Below, in pieces: positions 23,667-36,281 of a stretch of 64,000 nucleotides of DNA. The stretch lies in contig JBAMJV010001282.1 in NCBI GenBank assembly GCA_037951105.1, positions 49,405-113,404 on the forward strand, written 5' to 3'. How positions within the stretch are numbered: position 1 is the stretch's first letter; each line of letters starts with the position of its first letter. The translations under genes were made by a program, and so were the position numbers. This stretch comes from Echinarachnius parma (taxonomy: Eukaryota; Echinodermata; Echinoidea; Clypeasteroida; Echinarachniidae). Under the pieces are notes generated by a model. The model saw nothing but the letters and a program-made list of their open reading frames with translations. It had not been told where the DNA came from and made no database searches.

Positions 23667-26030
23667 CTGCAGACAAAATAAAAAAATCACATATTTTTTG
23701 TTACTTAACTTACTTAACTTAGTTACCCCAAAGTGAGGCACCCTACCAAGGAAAAGTTTGATTTGACAAAGGGTAACATTTCGTGCCTTTTGTTAAGTCC
23801 AAGGACCACTTAAAGGACCTAAAGAATACAACGTACTTTGACACTTATTCCATAGTTGATGACTTGAAACATAGGACTGCCGAAAAAAAATCCATGAAAA
23901 TAAACACAGTGGTGATTTAAGACTAGTTTTCTGATGCCAAATCTCACTTAGCAGCCAGTTTACGCCCCACCCACATTTAGGGTCTGGAATCGGCAGCGTG
24001 ATCGACATGTGATTGACAATTCATTGGCTTACGTCATGACGCGTCATCTACAGAATTTAGTTCATTAGTCCGTTCTTTAGATGACGTAACATTTTGGCGA
24101 TTTAAAAGGGGCGTTCCCAGGACAATTAGATATTTACTAATTACCCCAAAATTGATTGATTTCATGAGAAATGACTGCCAAATTCTTTTTCTTCGGGAAA
24201 AATTACATATAGAGAGCCGAATTGTGAAAATTAGGCCATCTAGATGCTGTAGTCCTTTAAAGACAATCTGACATGCATTTCTGCAAGGCTTGACATTAGC
24301 CGTGGCCCTGTGGGGCAGGACCACCAAAAATTGACTTAAAAATAAATGGGCCTCTAAAAAAAAAAAACGTAGATTATGTACAGTCATATAGAACACTCAA
24401 TCACTTGTGTTACGGCTGCTGCGCATAGCAACAAATTACATAATATACGTGGATGGATACACAAGCCCCAACACGCTCACAAACAGTATACTGTACTTGC
24501 ACTGTACAGTGATCACGATTCTGTATTTTCTGACATCAACACGGACATAACATACCCTATATCAGGGCTCACTCTAAAAAAGGATGTCATAAATATGAAT
24601 ATGGACCCCCCTTTTGAAAAGTCTGATTTCTTTAAAAAATAACAAACGTTTCATAATGTAAGAGGGCTCCACACTTAGCTTTTTTGTCAGTTGCCCGGTT
24701 GGGCGAGTGACATAATTTCTTCCCCTTTTCTGGTGGCCCAAAAGAAAGATTTACTGGCCCCTAAATTTTATTTCATGAATAAACTTTTTACTATGTGTGG
24801 CTAGTACTACAACTGGTGCTGGGTTGTCGAGATCGAGCACCATCTCAAATTCAATGCAACAAGTATCAGTCACATGCATGTCTATTAATATTATCAATCA
24901 AATTCAAAGATTAAAGTCTCATGTCGTTGAAACAGTGAAAGCGTCAGCCGGCCGTCAGGAATGTAAAATGTTTTTTTCGCTATTTTGACTTTGTCTTTGA
25001 CTTGTCTTTGGTCTTTGTCATAGATTTCTAGTGCTGGGACTGGGTTGTCGAGCACCATCTCAAATTCAATGCAAGTTGCAACACATCACTCACAATCACA
25101 TGCATGTCTAGTATTATTATTATCAATCAAACTCAAAGATTCAATTTCAAGTCTCAGTCATGCTAACTGTAATCAGCGGTGTGCGCCAACACACCCGGCT
25201 AGTAATTAGGGCTTTAGGCATGTTTGGTTGAGAGACCCCCACAATACATCGGCACCCTAAAACATTTCTGACAGTTTTAAAATTTAGACTTAAAAATCGT
25301 AGAAATGTCATAAAACTTTATTAACACATTGAAAAAATGGTGCAGATTCCGATGCGAGGATCAGATTTGCGATTTAAAATTTATATTTTGAGATATCGAT
25401 TTCGAACGCGCGCATTGGTTTTTGGCTTCACGAGTTCGAAGTGTTTTTATTACCGGCACTCCTCAACTCTCAGTCTCATTGACATTGACAACGCACGCAA
25501 CTCAAAATTTCTTGTGCGATGTTGGCATTATTTCACAAAAATATTCGTAGCGGACGATAAACGCATTATTTCTCCTCGAAATTTCATCATGTCGTCATGC
25601 ATGTCAATTGTCATTGACATTGAAAATGAAAGCGTCAGCCGGCAGCCGTCGAGTCAGAAATGTCAAATGTATTTTTCGCTACTTTGTTGTTGATATCTTG
25701 TTTAAGATGTTGACTTTGAACCGTGCTTCTTTAAAGTCTGGCTAAGTAAACATGTCAACGTATGTGGCATTATAATATTTCGATCATTCATAATCATAGA
25801 CGTATCCGAATTCGGATACATGATCAAAGCGTACACACAATTACAGGTATGGGACTGATCAAAATGTACCAATGCAAATCCTAATTTCTATCAATTAGGC
25901 TACTAATTTTCAGCAAAATTAACAAGACATGTATCATGTTGATGTAGAGGTCTAAAGAAATTAACATTTCGACCAAAACAAATATCAAATTTAGTAATTT
26001 ACCCACCAGCTGCAGTCCAATAATTATGCA
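23667..26030. other. Region upstream of ADSL; diverged local repeats
   Basis: No exon recognised. Three related blocks lie at about 24810-25015, 25030-25160 and 25580-25700. The first two share CACCATCTCAAATTCAATGC; the first and third share GAAAGCGTCAGCCGGC. The region may hold the ADSL promoter, but I cannot place a start site. Confidence 0.5.
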
Positions 26031-26035
26031 TGTAT

Positions 26036-26110
26036 GCACGGCCCCCGCAAATTCGAATTGAATATGGCGCGCGCGCGTATCGACGATCTATTACACGCGC
26101 ATGCGCGGAT
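26036..26110. promoter_or_regulatory. CpG-rich cluster with NRF-1-type palindrome
   Basis: GCGCATGCGC at 26097-26106 fits the NRF-1 consensus. It sits in a short CpG-dense patch (GGCGCGCGCGCGTAT) in otherwise AT-rich DNA, about 2.5 kb upstream of the ADSL start codon. A housekeeping promoter is plausible, with ADSL the nearest candidate, via an upstream non-coding exon. Inference only. Confidence 0.35.
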
Positions 26111-26130
26111 ACCCGGAAATCCGGAAAACT

Positions 26131-26192
26131 GTTGTTGTTGTTGTTGTTGTTGTCGTTGTTGTTGTTATTGTCCTCATTGATGTTGTTGTTGT
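26131..26192. repeat. GTT trinucleotide microsatellite
   Basis: Imperfect (GTT)n run. Confidence 0.85.
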
Positions 26193-26279
26193 TCGCTCAC
26201 AGACAGAGGGAGCGAATTAGGCCACGGTGGCACCGATATAACTTTTGATATAATGAATACGGTATCGCGATATTTTTTT

Positions 26280-27587
26280 CTTCAAAAATAACAATCATAA
26301 AATTTACATTTATACTAAAGAAAATTGACTCTCCTTTATCCTTATTTCATTGACGTGGGGGCGGCAATGCCAATGCATCTCTCACACAATGAAGGGACTC
26401 CCGCCATTCATACATGGTATGTGGAGTTGGGCATCAGTTTGCTAGGATATCACAATCAATAATTTTTCTTTTTATCACAACAATTAGCGGATAGGTATTA
26501 CAAAAATATATATTGATAAATAAATACTACTATGGCACTACTAATAAAATATAGCAATGTTTAAAATTTTAAAAAAATGAACTTACTCAAAATTTAATTT
26601 GCTTTGCAAACATTTCATGGGCTAATAGTTGTGCTTAATAGTTATATATAATAATTATAATAGGCATAATAATTATAATTTTGAACTCATATTTGTTTTA
26701 CTTTTTCAGTTCACTTTAAAACTATAAGCAAAATCACCGGTTTCCCTCTGGTAACTCAAAATATTCCTTAAAAGCTGCAGATTGCATCCATAACTAAATA
26801 CCGTGTGAAAAAAAAACATATAAATGATGATTTAAATGCTTTTCTCAAATAGGAACTCTTGCCAGTGATGTGCAGTTAGGCATCAACATAAGGGTACATT
26901 GTCACACATCAAACAATATAAATATATACAATACTAGACAACGCCTACTCTTTTCGATGATGCTCTCACATCGGGACTCCCGCCACTGATCGATGAGTAG
27001 ATTGGAATCAATATAGGGAATTACCGTATTACAAAAATTAAAGGTGTTATTTCCTGTGAACTATCGACACAAATATCGTAAATTACATTCACCATAAATA
27101 AAGGTATAGCTACAATACATATATAATGACTTCATACATACAGAGAAAAATATAAATAAAATAAAATTAATTTGAAATTGTTATCCTGTAAATATTGCGA
27201 GAGGACATTAAGTAATTTCCTAGCTAGTGCACTAATTTGCACCTCCAAATGTTGTTATTAAAATATTTATGAGTCTCAGATTTATTTATGATCTCGAATA
27301 GTCATGTCTCAAAAATATCCTTCTTATACTATTCTTACAGAGAGATAAACAATACGCCCAAACACCTGCTAAATGCTAAATATAGTGCTCTTGCTTATAA
27401 AATATAGCTATATTCAAATTGTTTAAAAATAAGATAAATAAATTACAAACAATTTCGATAATCCCGTCAAATTTGGTAAAGGGAGAACAATCATACCTGA
27501 TATACCCATGGATCTTCCACACGTCTATATACCATATAGGCCTACTGCACTTGTGTTTTAGATACGTTGTCTTATCTTAGTGTAAGT
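26280..27587. other. No gene seen
   Basis: AT-rich non-coding DNA with no recognised repeat boundary. Two stretches (near 26365-26420 and 26930-26995) share CTCCCGCCA contexts, perhaps an old local duplication. Confidence 0.4.
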
Positions 27588-28104
27588 TTAAAGGGATAGT
27601 TGAGTTTTGGTAAAGAGTACAGTTTTGGTCAAACTGAATTTTAGTAACCAAAACATGCAGCATTACATTACAAACTAACAGTTATAACTCCACCATGCTC
27701 GAAAGGAATACACAATTACAAATGACTAAGTAAAACTCATTGGTTCATCCATTTTAAATAACATATTGTGCATGTGATGTTTTGTTGAAATAGTGATTCG
27801 ATAGAGACATAATCAACAACTATAACATCTGTTGTTAATTTTTGAAAAGAGGAAACATTCAAACAAAATTATTAACGGCTGGTTCAAAATTCTCTAATAA
27901 TTGTGGGGCCCCATATTTATTACAAATGGTCATAATTATGTTTATGCATATTTTTAGCCATTTCTAAACCGATTTTGATCAAATCAAATTCATTCCATCA
28001 TAAGACTATTATGCTCTTTCAAATTTGACACTCAGTTTTGTATTATCTCACACAAAATTATTATGTGTAGCGCCCTCTATACCATAACTCAACTATCCTG
28101 TTAA
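27588..28104. mobile_element. T2-like MITE, family B
   Basis: TTAA at both ends; AGGGATAGTTGAGTTTTGG at the left, and ACTCAACTATCCTG before the right TTAA. The interior shares TAACTCCACCATG and the GATTTTGATCAAATC region with the copies at 6225 and 52487. Confidence 0.83.
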
Positions 28105-28529
28105 TTGTAATTGTAATTGTAATTCTGTAAATAATGGTATTTGTTAAGTTTATTTACTGTGCTTTATTTATACGGACTTCCTGAAAAACAGCCAGATGGC
28201 TGATAGCGAGTTTTTAATTGCCATGTATGAATACATGAAAGCCTTTAAACAAAAACAAACAATTATTAAATAATACGAACATGACCTGCATTATCTCGTA
28301 AGAAGGGTTTTTCTATACATGCCCATCAATCGTTTAATTATCAATTGTAAATGTCAGGTTATAATTTTGAAATTGTAACGAGAGGCTGTGGATAGAATCC
28401 ATAAAAGAATATTATCTTCCTTACTAAACTTATGAGCCTTCTATCATGTCTATAATATGAATTTACGCTTATTCTGGCAAAGAGCATTTTCCTTTTCAAT
28501 TGTCAATTTTGGTTGAAGAATGAATCAAA

Positions 28530-29062
28530 ATAAAGGGGTAGCTCAGTTTAAGTATATAGGGCACTTCAGGAAAAACAGATTTTGTGAGGTAATGGTAAAC
28601 TTAGTGTCAAATTTGAAAGAGCATACAATTTTTATGACAGCATTATAAACTTGATTTGATCAAAATCGGGTCAGAAAAAGCTATAAATAGTTATAAATAT
28701 ATCCGATCGGAATACACTTGGGATCCCAGATTTATTCGATAATTTGAAGAAAAAAATATATAAAATGCTTACACTTTTTTTAAAAAAATAAAAAGAGGTC
28801 TTTACTAGTTGTTGATGATCTCTCTATCAATATTTTAACAAAACATCACTTGCACAATTTTGTGTGAATTCTTTTTAAACAATGCGGTTTTAGAAAGCGC
28901 CTTTTTGTCTTTTAACGGCTCCTTTTGAATGATAACAGGCTTTTTCCTTTTTCGTTTGTTATTTTGTTACCTTCTGAGCATGGTGGAGATATGATTTGTA
29001 ATGTTATTGTGCAGGTTTTGGTTGTTAAAGTTCAGTCTTACCAAAACAACACTATCCCTTTA
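28530..29062. mobile_element. T2-like MITE, family B, left end degraded
   Basis: Inverted relative to 27588. The right end is intact (ACTATCCCTTTAA); the left flank has AATAAAGGGG, so its TTAA is mutated. Confidence 0.75.
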
Positions 29063-29124
29063 AGATACATTCATGTACCAAATTTAGAGACAATAGGTCA
29101 ATTGGTTCTTGAGATATCGTGATA

Positions 29125-29185
29125 ACGAGAAAACCAGACAACCAGAAAACAAAATGCCTCCGGCCACTTCGTTGCGGAGCCATAA
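29125..29185. repeat. Fragment of the ATGCCTCCGG-type repeat
   Basis: AATGCCTCCGGCCACTTCGT matches the hairpin end of the 151-bp array at 19578. Confidence 0.7.
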
Positions 29186-29746
29186 ACATTTTGAATGTGA
29201 TATTTCTTTTTTTAGAATAACGATTCAATATAGAGTTTGTCAATTATTTGTCTCAATATTTTCAGGAATGTATAGGCTTTAAACATATCAAATAAATGTG
29301 GGGCCCACATTTAGTCGACTCGGATTTTGATCAAACACTCTGGCCTGGATTCACAAAGGAGGTTTGTACAAACCATGGCTTAAACCATGGTCTACATCTA
29401 TATGGAGTGCTGCTCGTATACAAGTAAAGCAGTTTCTAATTTAAAATGATATGACTGTTAGTGCTTGCTAACCAGCAAATTTCACCATCTGAGAAGACAA
29501 ACATTTATTTGGTGCATTTAGTAAATGTGTACCATCAACATTGTTAACAAGTGAGGGGTTTACATTCTTTCTCCATCAGTTTAATGGTTTCCTCTACTTT
29601 TCACGCACGCACAATTTAATCAATTTTGACCCACCTCACACCATGCAGACTCGGGTTATACTCAGGTTTGAACAAATTGAAGTGAATTTCTTCGTCATAT
29701 TTAGAATCACCACGAGGAGACGCCCCGCCGAGCTATTTATTGACGA

Positions 29747-29776
29747 GACGTCATCATGCTGTGTTGCCGAGCAACC
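29747..29776. promoter_or_regulatory. X-box (RFX) next to a CRE-like site
   Basis: GTTGCCGAGCAAC at 29763-29775 fits the RFX X-box (GTTRCC, 0-3 bases, RGYAAC) as a symmetric site with a 1-base spacer. GACGTCAT at 29747-29754 is a CREB/ATF-type site 8 bp away. The surrounding 29705-29850 is unusually CpG-rich for this window. No coding exon is recognised beside it; a donor-like CCAAG/GTAACG lies at about 30133. Inference. Confidence 0.4.
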
Positions 29777-30712
29777 GTTTCAACCCTCGGTGTATTCTGC
29801 TATAGAACGCTGTCTTCCAAGCCGAGCCAGGGAGAAGGAGGAGGAAGAAGACGGAGATTGGCAATGCATGCATGCATCATTTAAATTACAAATACATGTG
29901 CACAAAATGAAGGATACTCAACCTATATAACGTATAGCCTCAATTACTCTAGTTGCTACCGACTGATGGACAAGGACATGGGACGCGTTTGATGCGAGGA
30001 TACATCATCCATTAATTAGGCAAGGAGCACTCTCTCTTTCTCATATTCTTCCTGATTTGTGGTACAGAATTTGTATAAACAACAAGGACCATTTTGGGTT
30101 TTTTGAACTTAATGTGGTTACTGTCTTAATCCAAGGTAACGTATCTCATATTGTTTGATATTGTTCTATATTATATGAATGTATTAGTGTGTAATTTATA
30201 TTAAGCTATTAATATTTGGGTCGAAAAGATCCGTCACTGTATTCATTAATATTTAATTGCAGTCTCATTATTATCACGACACATTTAGCATTGAATACGA
30301 AGTAGGGCCTTAAGTACCTTTAGTAAATGTATCATTATAGCCGTAATTCTTATCAATGTTTTTAAAATAAATTTGTTTTAAAATCAAAAGAAAAAACTTA
30401 ATGTGACAATGGTATAAACCTATTCTTATATTAGCTGTTGGTTCAATCATGTTATGTCACCTTACGGGTACTCGGCATATGAATAGAGGGTTTTGTTAAA
30501 TGCATGTGCACGCATCATGTAGCCTGGATAGAATGCTCTCCAGGGAGTTGAGAACGTGCACCTGATGTGCGGTTGATTTAGTGTGTGTATCCATTGATCG
30601 ATCAAGGTGAAAATTCAAATAAGAGCGCTTATATAGATTTTTCATCAAATTATTCGCGTTTTATAAATCGATATTACATTATTGTTATCATCATTCTGGT
30701 CATAGCTGTTGT

Positions 30713-30713
30713 T

Positions 30714-30774
<61 letters not shown>

Positions 30775-31088
30775 CAGTGGCGTACCCAGGATTTTTTTAA
30801 GGGGGGGGGGGGTTTTCTTCAGACAAAATTTCTGTCAGCGGGGGGGGGGGGGGAGGTAGTCGTAGACAATTTTTGCAGCCGAGACCGCGAATATTCGACA
30901 TTTTCGAGGCCGAGACCAGGTCCGATCCAAAATTTTCGAGACCAAGACCAAGACCCAGTGGTTGAGAATCATGTAAGCGGGGGGGGGGGGGGGGGGGAAA
31001 ATGACGGTCGAGATCGCTTAAATTTGGTCTAGAGAACCAGTTAAAAATTTGAAAAAGGGGGGGGGGGGGGGGGTTAAACCCCCAAAAC

Positions 31089-31134
<46 letters not shown>

Positions 31135-31136
31135 TA
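30713..31136. repeat. TAG microsatellite flanking poly-G repeat
   Basis: (TAG/GTA)n at 30713-30775 and again at 31088-31135 surround a poly-G element: edge GTGGCGTACCCAGGATTTTT at 30779, G-runs at 30801, 30840, 30979 and 31057, and 'CGAGACCAAGACC'-type text between. The microsatellite may have been split by the insertion. Confidence 0.8.
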
Positions 31137-31690
31137 TAGTAATTGTAGTAGCAAACTCAATCTGGTTGCAACTCTTTTTGATTTATGTTTATATCACTAT
31201 GAATATCAGTATTTATGAATAAGTGGGGTACTTGCCATTACAACTTGACTCATATGAAGCGCCACCAAATTATTATTTTTTTTTTTATATTTCATAAACA
31301 GTTAGAGGATTTTTTTTATTTAAATGCATGTTTTTATTTTTGTTGGGCCCTTGGCAAATGAAATGGGTCACCTTTGCTTTATTTAATCACGTATTTGTAA
31401 ACATAATTAAGTTCTGGCCGTAATTTTTGATATAAAATGTCAGCGCAATGCAGGCATTGGTACATTTCAAAATTAATAAAAAGTCATAACCGTAATAATT
31501 ATGCACTCACCCAATGGCAAAACTGTAAAGTTAAATGGTTGTCCATGGAAAATAACAACATGAAATTTTATAGTCATGCGGAATTTCTAATAACGCGCCT
31601 CAAAATGAAAAAAAAATTAAAAAACGTGGTGAAATCAATCGATGCAGTTTGTTTTTCTCTGTTTAACCAGGGAAATGGGGGCTGATTTTA

Positions 31691-33415
31691 AAGGGATCTA
31701 GTGAACTTTGTCCAATTCACAAAACTTAATTGAATAGCGGGTGGTTCTCTAAGACCTAGTTGTATTCGTATTTACCAACAGAAACATGGGAACAGGTTTT
31801 TTTCTTCGAAATTCCCTTTCGTTAGAAAGGGATTTGCGATTGAAGCGTTCGCATGTTGAAGTATCCACATGATAGTTATTACCAGTGGCGTAGACAGGTT
31901 CTTACACCTGGGGGGATGATTTGCCGTTCACCGGACCAAGACCAATTTTTTCACGCCCGAGGACCGCCTGCCAACATTTTTCGAGACCGAGGAAATTAGT
32001 TGAAAGTCCTCTCGGGAGGGGGGGGGGGGGGGGGGGCACGTCAAACTTTTTTCGCAGCCAAGATCATTCATTAAGATGGTCGAGACCAGGCGCGCCGGAA
32101 GCAGTTTTTATTTTTTTATTTTATTTTTTTTGGGGGGGGGGCAAAAACCTAAGGGGGATCACCGATTTTGTGTATGTAGGGGCTCATGTCCATCCACTCA
32201 CAGGGCTGCCAACTTTGAGCGAGATGGGAAAGTGAGACATTGCGAGGGAGCGAAGTGGACTGAGCGGGGGGAGGGTGTGGGAGGGGGGTGTCCCCCCCTC
32301 CCACGGTAGGGAGCTTTTGCATTTTTGGACTTGATATTGTGCAATCTGGTGGCTTACCTAGAAAGGAAATTCGGGCTAACAATTGACTGTATCTGGGAAA
32401 GCGGGTTATGATTTGATCAACTATAAATTTTAAATATACATCACGAAGAAAACAAATAATTACACACTAATAAATATGTACCCCAACACACACACACACA
32501 AACATTGTATTCATATTTAGTGTCCATATGCCACATTATGTATGATCCAACAACATAGCCTATAGCCAAGAATGAGTCCCGAGGGGGCGAAGCTACCAAG
32601 GGCTGGGGCAGAGCCAAAAAGGGAGGGTTTGGGAGGGGGATACCCCCTCCCACGGAGAAGATTTTGCCTTTATATACTTGAAATGGTGCAATTTGGTGCA
32701 CGTCACACAAGCAGCCAGAGCAATGCCAGCCTACACGTGGCCCGGTACAGAAAAAATACTCACTACAGACCATACGCAAGTTACACAACAAAGTGAGATA
32801 ATCTGTTCGCGCGCGAAGCGCGCAGGGAAAATTTAAAGTAGATTTATAAATTACTTTTTGAACGTTAGAATTAACAAGTCTTAGTTCATATAATATTTTT
32901 TTTCTTTACCACTCGTATACAGATACACAAAAAAATATATATATCCTTCTCTAAAACCTGGGGGGGATGATTGTACATGTCATCCCCCCCCCCCCCCCCC
33001 CCCCACCTTGTGAGGTGGGGGGATGCATACCCCTCATTCCATGGGCGTCGATACTTACGTAATACCCATTCATCAGGGGGGGATGGATGAATGGATCATC
33101 CCCCCCTGATCAATGGGTATCAATGACAGATCGACGCCCGTGCCTCATTCTCCCCCCCCCCACCCCCCCCCCCCCCCCTCCCACCCCCCCCCCCCCCCCC
33201 CCCCCCCGTTGTCTACGCCCCCTGGTTATAACTGTGTACACAGTCAGCGCAATGGGTAATTAGCAAATATCACTCAGTATTTTCGCTCATTACTCGGCCA
33301 ATCCATTTAACGTGAAATGTTCACACATTATGTAGTGGAACATATTCCGATCACAACATTACACATTTGATCAACCGTTCATCCCTTTTTGCACATGTCA
33401 ACAACATAAATTGGA
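31691..33415. mobile_element. T2-like MITE, family A, split by a poly-G/C repeat
   Basis: The left part (31691-31882) starts TTAAAGGGATCTAG and includes the family segment ending CCACATGATAGTTATTA. The right part (33227-33415) resumes at TTATAACTGTGTACAC and ends near CACATGTCAACAA without the final TTAA. The DNA between is a 1.34-kb insertion. Confidence 0.7.
31883..33226. mobile_element. Poly-G/C repeat inserted in a T2-like MITE
   Basis: The left edge CCAGTGGCGTAGACAGG is mirrored at the right edge by TTGTCTACGCCCCCTGG. Between them are G- and C-runs (32011-32035, 32131-32140, 32986-33004, 33152-33207), 'TTTTCGAGACCGAGG' text, and two related GGGAGGG-rich blocks (32240-32305 and 32575-32660). 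No transposase. It may be several nested pieces. Confidence 0.65.
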
Positions 33416-33429
33416 GCTGTTTTAACCTT

Positions 33430-34608
33430 GGAATCTGAACAAGATTACACTACTTTTCATGCGGGCAGGAATATGGACGATGGATCGATGAATGTGCGAC
33501 TTTTTAACCATCTTCGATTGCATTTAATCAATTTTGGACAGATATGGCACCGCGTGCAGAATACACATCTTACACGGACGCTGCTCGCGTAGCTTGCCCT
33601 AGCTTCATATGCCTGTTTCGTAAGTAACTATATTTTGTTACAATTTCTTCTATTATTGAAAATAATAACACTTTTTTAAATTTTACAAAGCAAAAATGAA
33701 TGTTCATCTTGTATACTAGTATAGAATAGATAACTTTATAAATTTATACAAAATCGAAAGTGACTTAATAATTAAATAACACTCTTATTATAACTATTAC
33801 AAAATATATATTGTTGGTATTATAACGGTTAACGTAATACTATAGTAAAATATAGTATAAATATCAGACGAAGAATGGGAGTAATTATAACAACTATAAT
33901 GTTTGGTTACTATAATTTCATTGTAACTCCATGACAGTAGTGGGAAATGCCCCACCCCCTAAAAATGAAATGTACGCTCTTATTATACCAACCATGTGAA
34001 AGAATATAGTTTTACTAATATGGGATTATACAAATTTGGCCAAAAAACCGCCTACTAATTGATATATTTTCAAAATTATAAATTGATCTGTTGCGGATAG
34101 ATATCGCCAACGAGGAATCGCGCATATGCTGCGTGCATTATTGACCGCGTGCGTTCGCTATACGGGCTTGTCCCCAGCTTGTCGATATCTCCAGTCCAGC
34201 GCTAGCGGCGCGGACAGGTGCGAACGGGTGGTGGATTTATACATTTCACGGGCGGGTATTGGATTTCTTCCGATATTTCTGCATTTAACGCATCGTTAGG
34301 TTCGGATTTTACCACACAAGCCCTTTTTAGATACTTATTCAACAATATTGATCAATTATAAATGTTTTCTGTAACTTTCCCAAAACTGTTATTCATATTT
34401 AACCAATAATATAAAGAGACATTCTTCTATTGGTGTATCAAAACCGCTAGCAGATTATGGAGAGACTCCGGTGCGTATAATTTGTTAAGTGGCGCTGCAA
34501 ATTACAAACCATTACATACAATTATCCTTTATGGTCACCAGCCTGAGTTTGCATTACACAATTAACAGAAAAGTACACGTTTCCACCAGTTTAAAAGCAT
34601 TCCGTGAC
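33430..34608. other. No gene seen; CpG-rich patch
   Basis: Mostly AT-rich non-coding DNA. A CpG-rich patch at about 34110-34230 (e.g. GCGCTAGCGGCGCGG) stands out and may be an unassigned promoter or an old repeat. Confidence 0.4.
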
Positions 34609-35718
34609 TTAAAGGGATATATAGTAACATTGTCCAAATCGTCAAAGTATAATTGGAATCCTAGTGGTTCCCTCATACCTTGTTGTATTTGTATTAACAA
34701 TAGACTAATGATAGAAACATGGGACATGTTTCCCTTTCGTTAACAATATATTTACGATTGAAGTGTTCAGATGTTAAACTATCCACTGGATAGTCGTAAC
34801 CGTGTACAAAATCAGTTCAATGAGTGAGTGAATATCACTCTGTATTTTTGCTCACTACTCGGCCATATAACGTCCATTCCACTTGAAATGTTCATACAAT
34901 ACCCAGTGGACATATCAGATAGCAGCAATATACACTACTCACAACAAGTAAGTACCCCCTAGCATTTTTTCATATATCTCAAAAAGTATTTCACCGATTT
35001 TGATCATTCAAACGGTAATGGATGCGCAATTTTCTTACGCACAATGTGAGTGGTAAATGGATGCCATAGCGTTACGTTTTCATCATCAAAAAATGAATTT
35101 TCTCAAACAAAGTGCCAAAAAAAAGTTGCACTTTCAGTTTTATTTGGCATAGTGGGTACATTTTGTATACGAGTAAACATCTTTATTGAAGATTACCCGA
35201 CACACAATTCTATTATGTAATCCACTACTACTGCTGCATTGTTCTTAGAGACACAAAAATGCATTTTTCTTTCAATATGAAATTGTTGGTGATTAGAATG
35301 GCCGAAGTCATGTCCTGTTTTCATCTTTATTGGAGTTGGCCTAATTCACTAATCTGTTATGTAACGCAGTACTACTGCTGCATTATTCACAGTGGAACCA
35401 GTTTTCAAAAGCTTACTCGTGTACAAAATGTACCCACTATGCCACATAAAACTGAAAGTGCAACTTTTTTTTTGCACTTTGTTTTAGAAAATTCATTTGT
35501 TGATGATGAAAACGTAATGCTATGACAACCATTTACCATTCACACCTGTGCGTAAGAAATTGCGCATCCATTACAGTTTGAATGATCAAAATCGGTGAAA
35601 TACTTTTTGAGATATATGAAAAAATGCTAGGGGGTACTTACCTTTTGTGAGTAGTGTACATTGTATCAACCATTCATCACTTTATGCACATGTCAACAAA
35701 ATTACTAGATCCCTTTAA
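34609..35718. mobile_element. T2-like MITE, family A, with nested mariner MITE
   Basis: The outer TTAA sites are at 34609-34612 and 35715-35718. The ends are AGGGATATATAGTAACATTG and, complemented, AGGGATCTAGTAATTTTG. Excluding the insertion at 34933-35656 the element is about 385 bp, the size of intact relatives. Confidence 0.85.
34933..35656. mobile_element. Mariner-type MITE with about 280-bp terminal inverted repeats
   Basis: TA flanks both sides. The ends CACTACTCACAA are exact inverted copies and pairing continues with small gaps for about 280 bp (e.g. GTACCCCCTAGCATTTTTTC, ATGGATGCGCAATTTCTTA-type text). A central stretch also repeats AGTACTACTGCTGCAT-like motifs. It interrupts the host MITE at a TATA site that is uninterrupted in the copy at 8468. 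Confidence 0.85.
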
Positions 35719-36281
35719 AAGTCGCCGCCACTTAAAATGTATGCAAATAAACCATAGTTTTGCATCAACTGTCTAAATATAATTAAATTTATAATTGAAA
35801 CAAAAACGGTACAATTTAAATATAATTATACAATAATATTGATGTACACTCTCTCATGAAAAAGCCATTGTTTGCATGTGATTGGGGCGCAATTAAACTA
35901 TAAAAAAAACAAAATACCATCTCTCTTAAACAACTGGACAAATATATATATATAGTCTAGATTGTTTGCGTTGTGTAGCTAAGTAATTCCTTCTTATCCA
36001 TTCATCTGATCATGATCCGAGTGAAGCGTGGTCAAAATATAATTGCTTTTGCGCCCAAATGCGAACGAAATCAACCAATAAGACCGCCAAACAAATAACG
36101 TAACTATATTACATGGAATCCTGACGTAATTGTTCGACATTTCTATCCATAATTTTATCCATATATGGATGCATACATTATGACAATGACCCGAGTTTGG
36201 AATCGTTTACATGTACCTAGCTACTGCAGCTGCAAACCATTTAACGTTACTGAATTAATATCATTCGTGTAGTAGGCCCGT

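Noticed and set aside
29541..29930. 129-codon open frame on the plus strand
   Set aside because: No recognisable domain or splice support; its CpG-rich end overlaps the promoter-like patch. It could be part of an unrecognised exon, but I cannot support it as a CDS.
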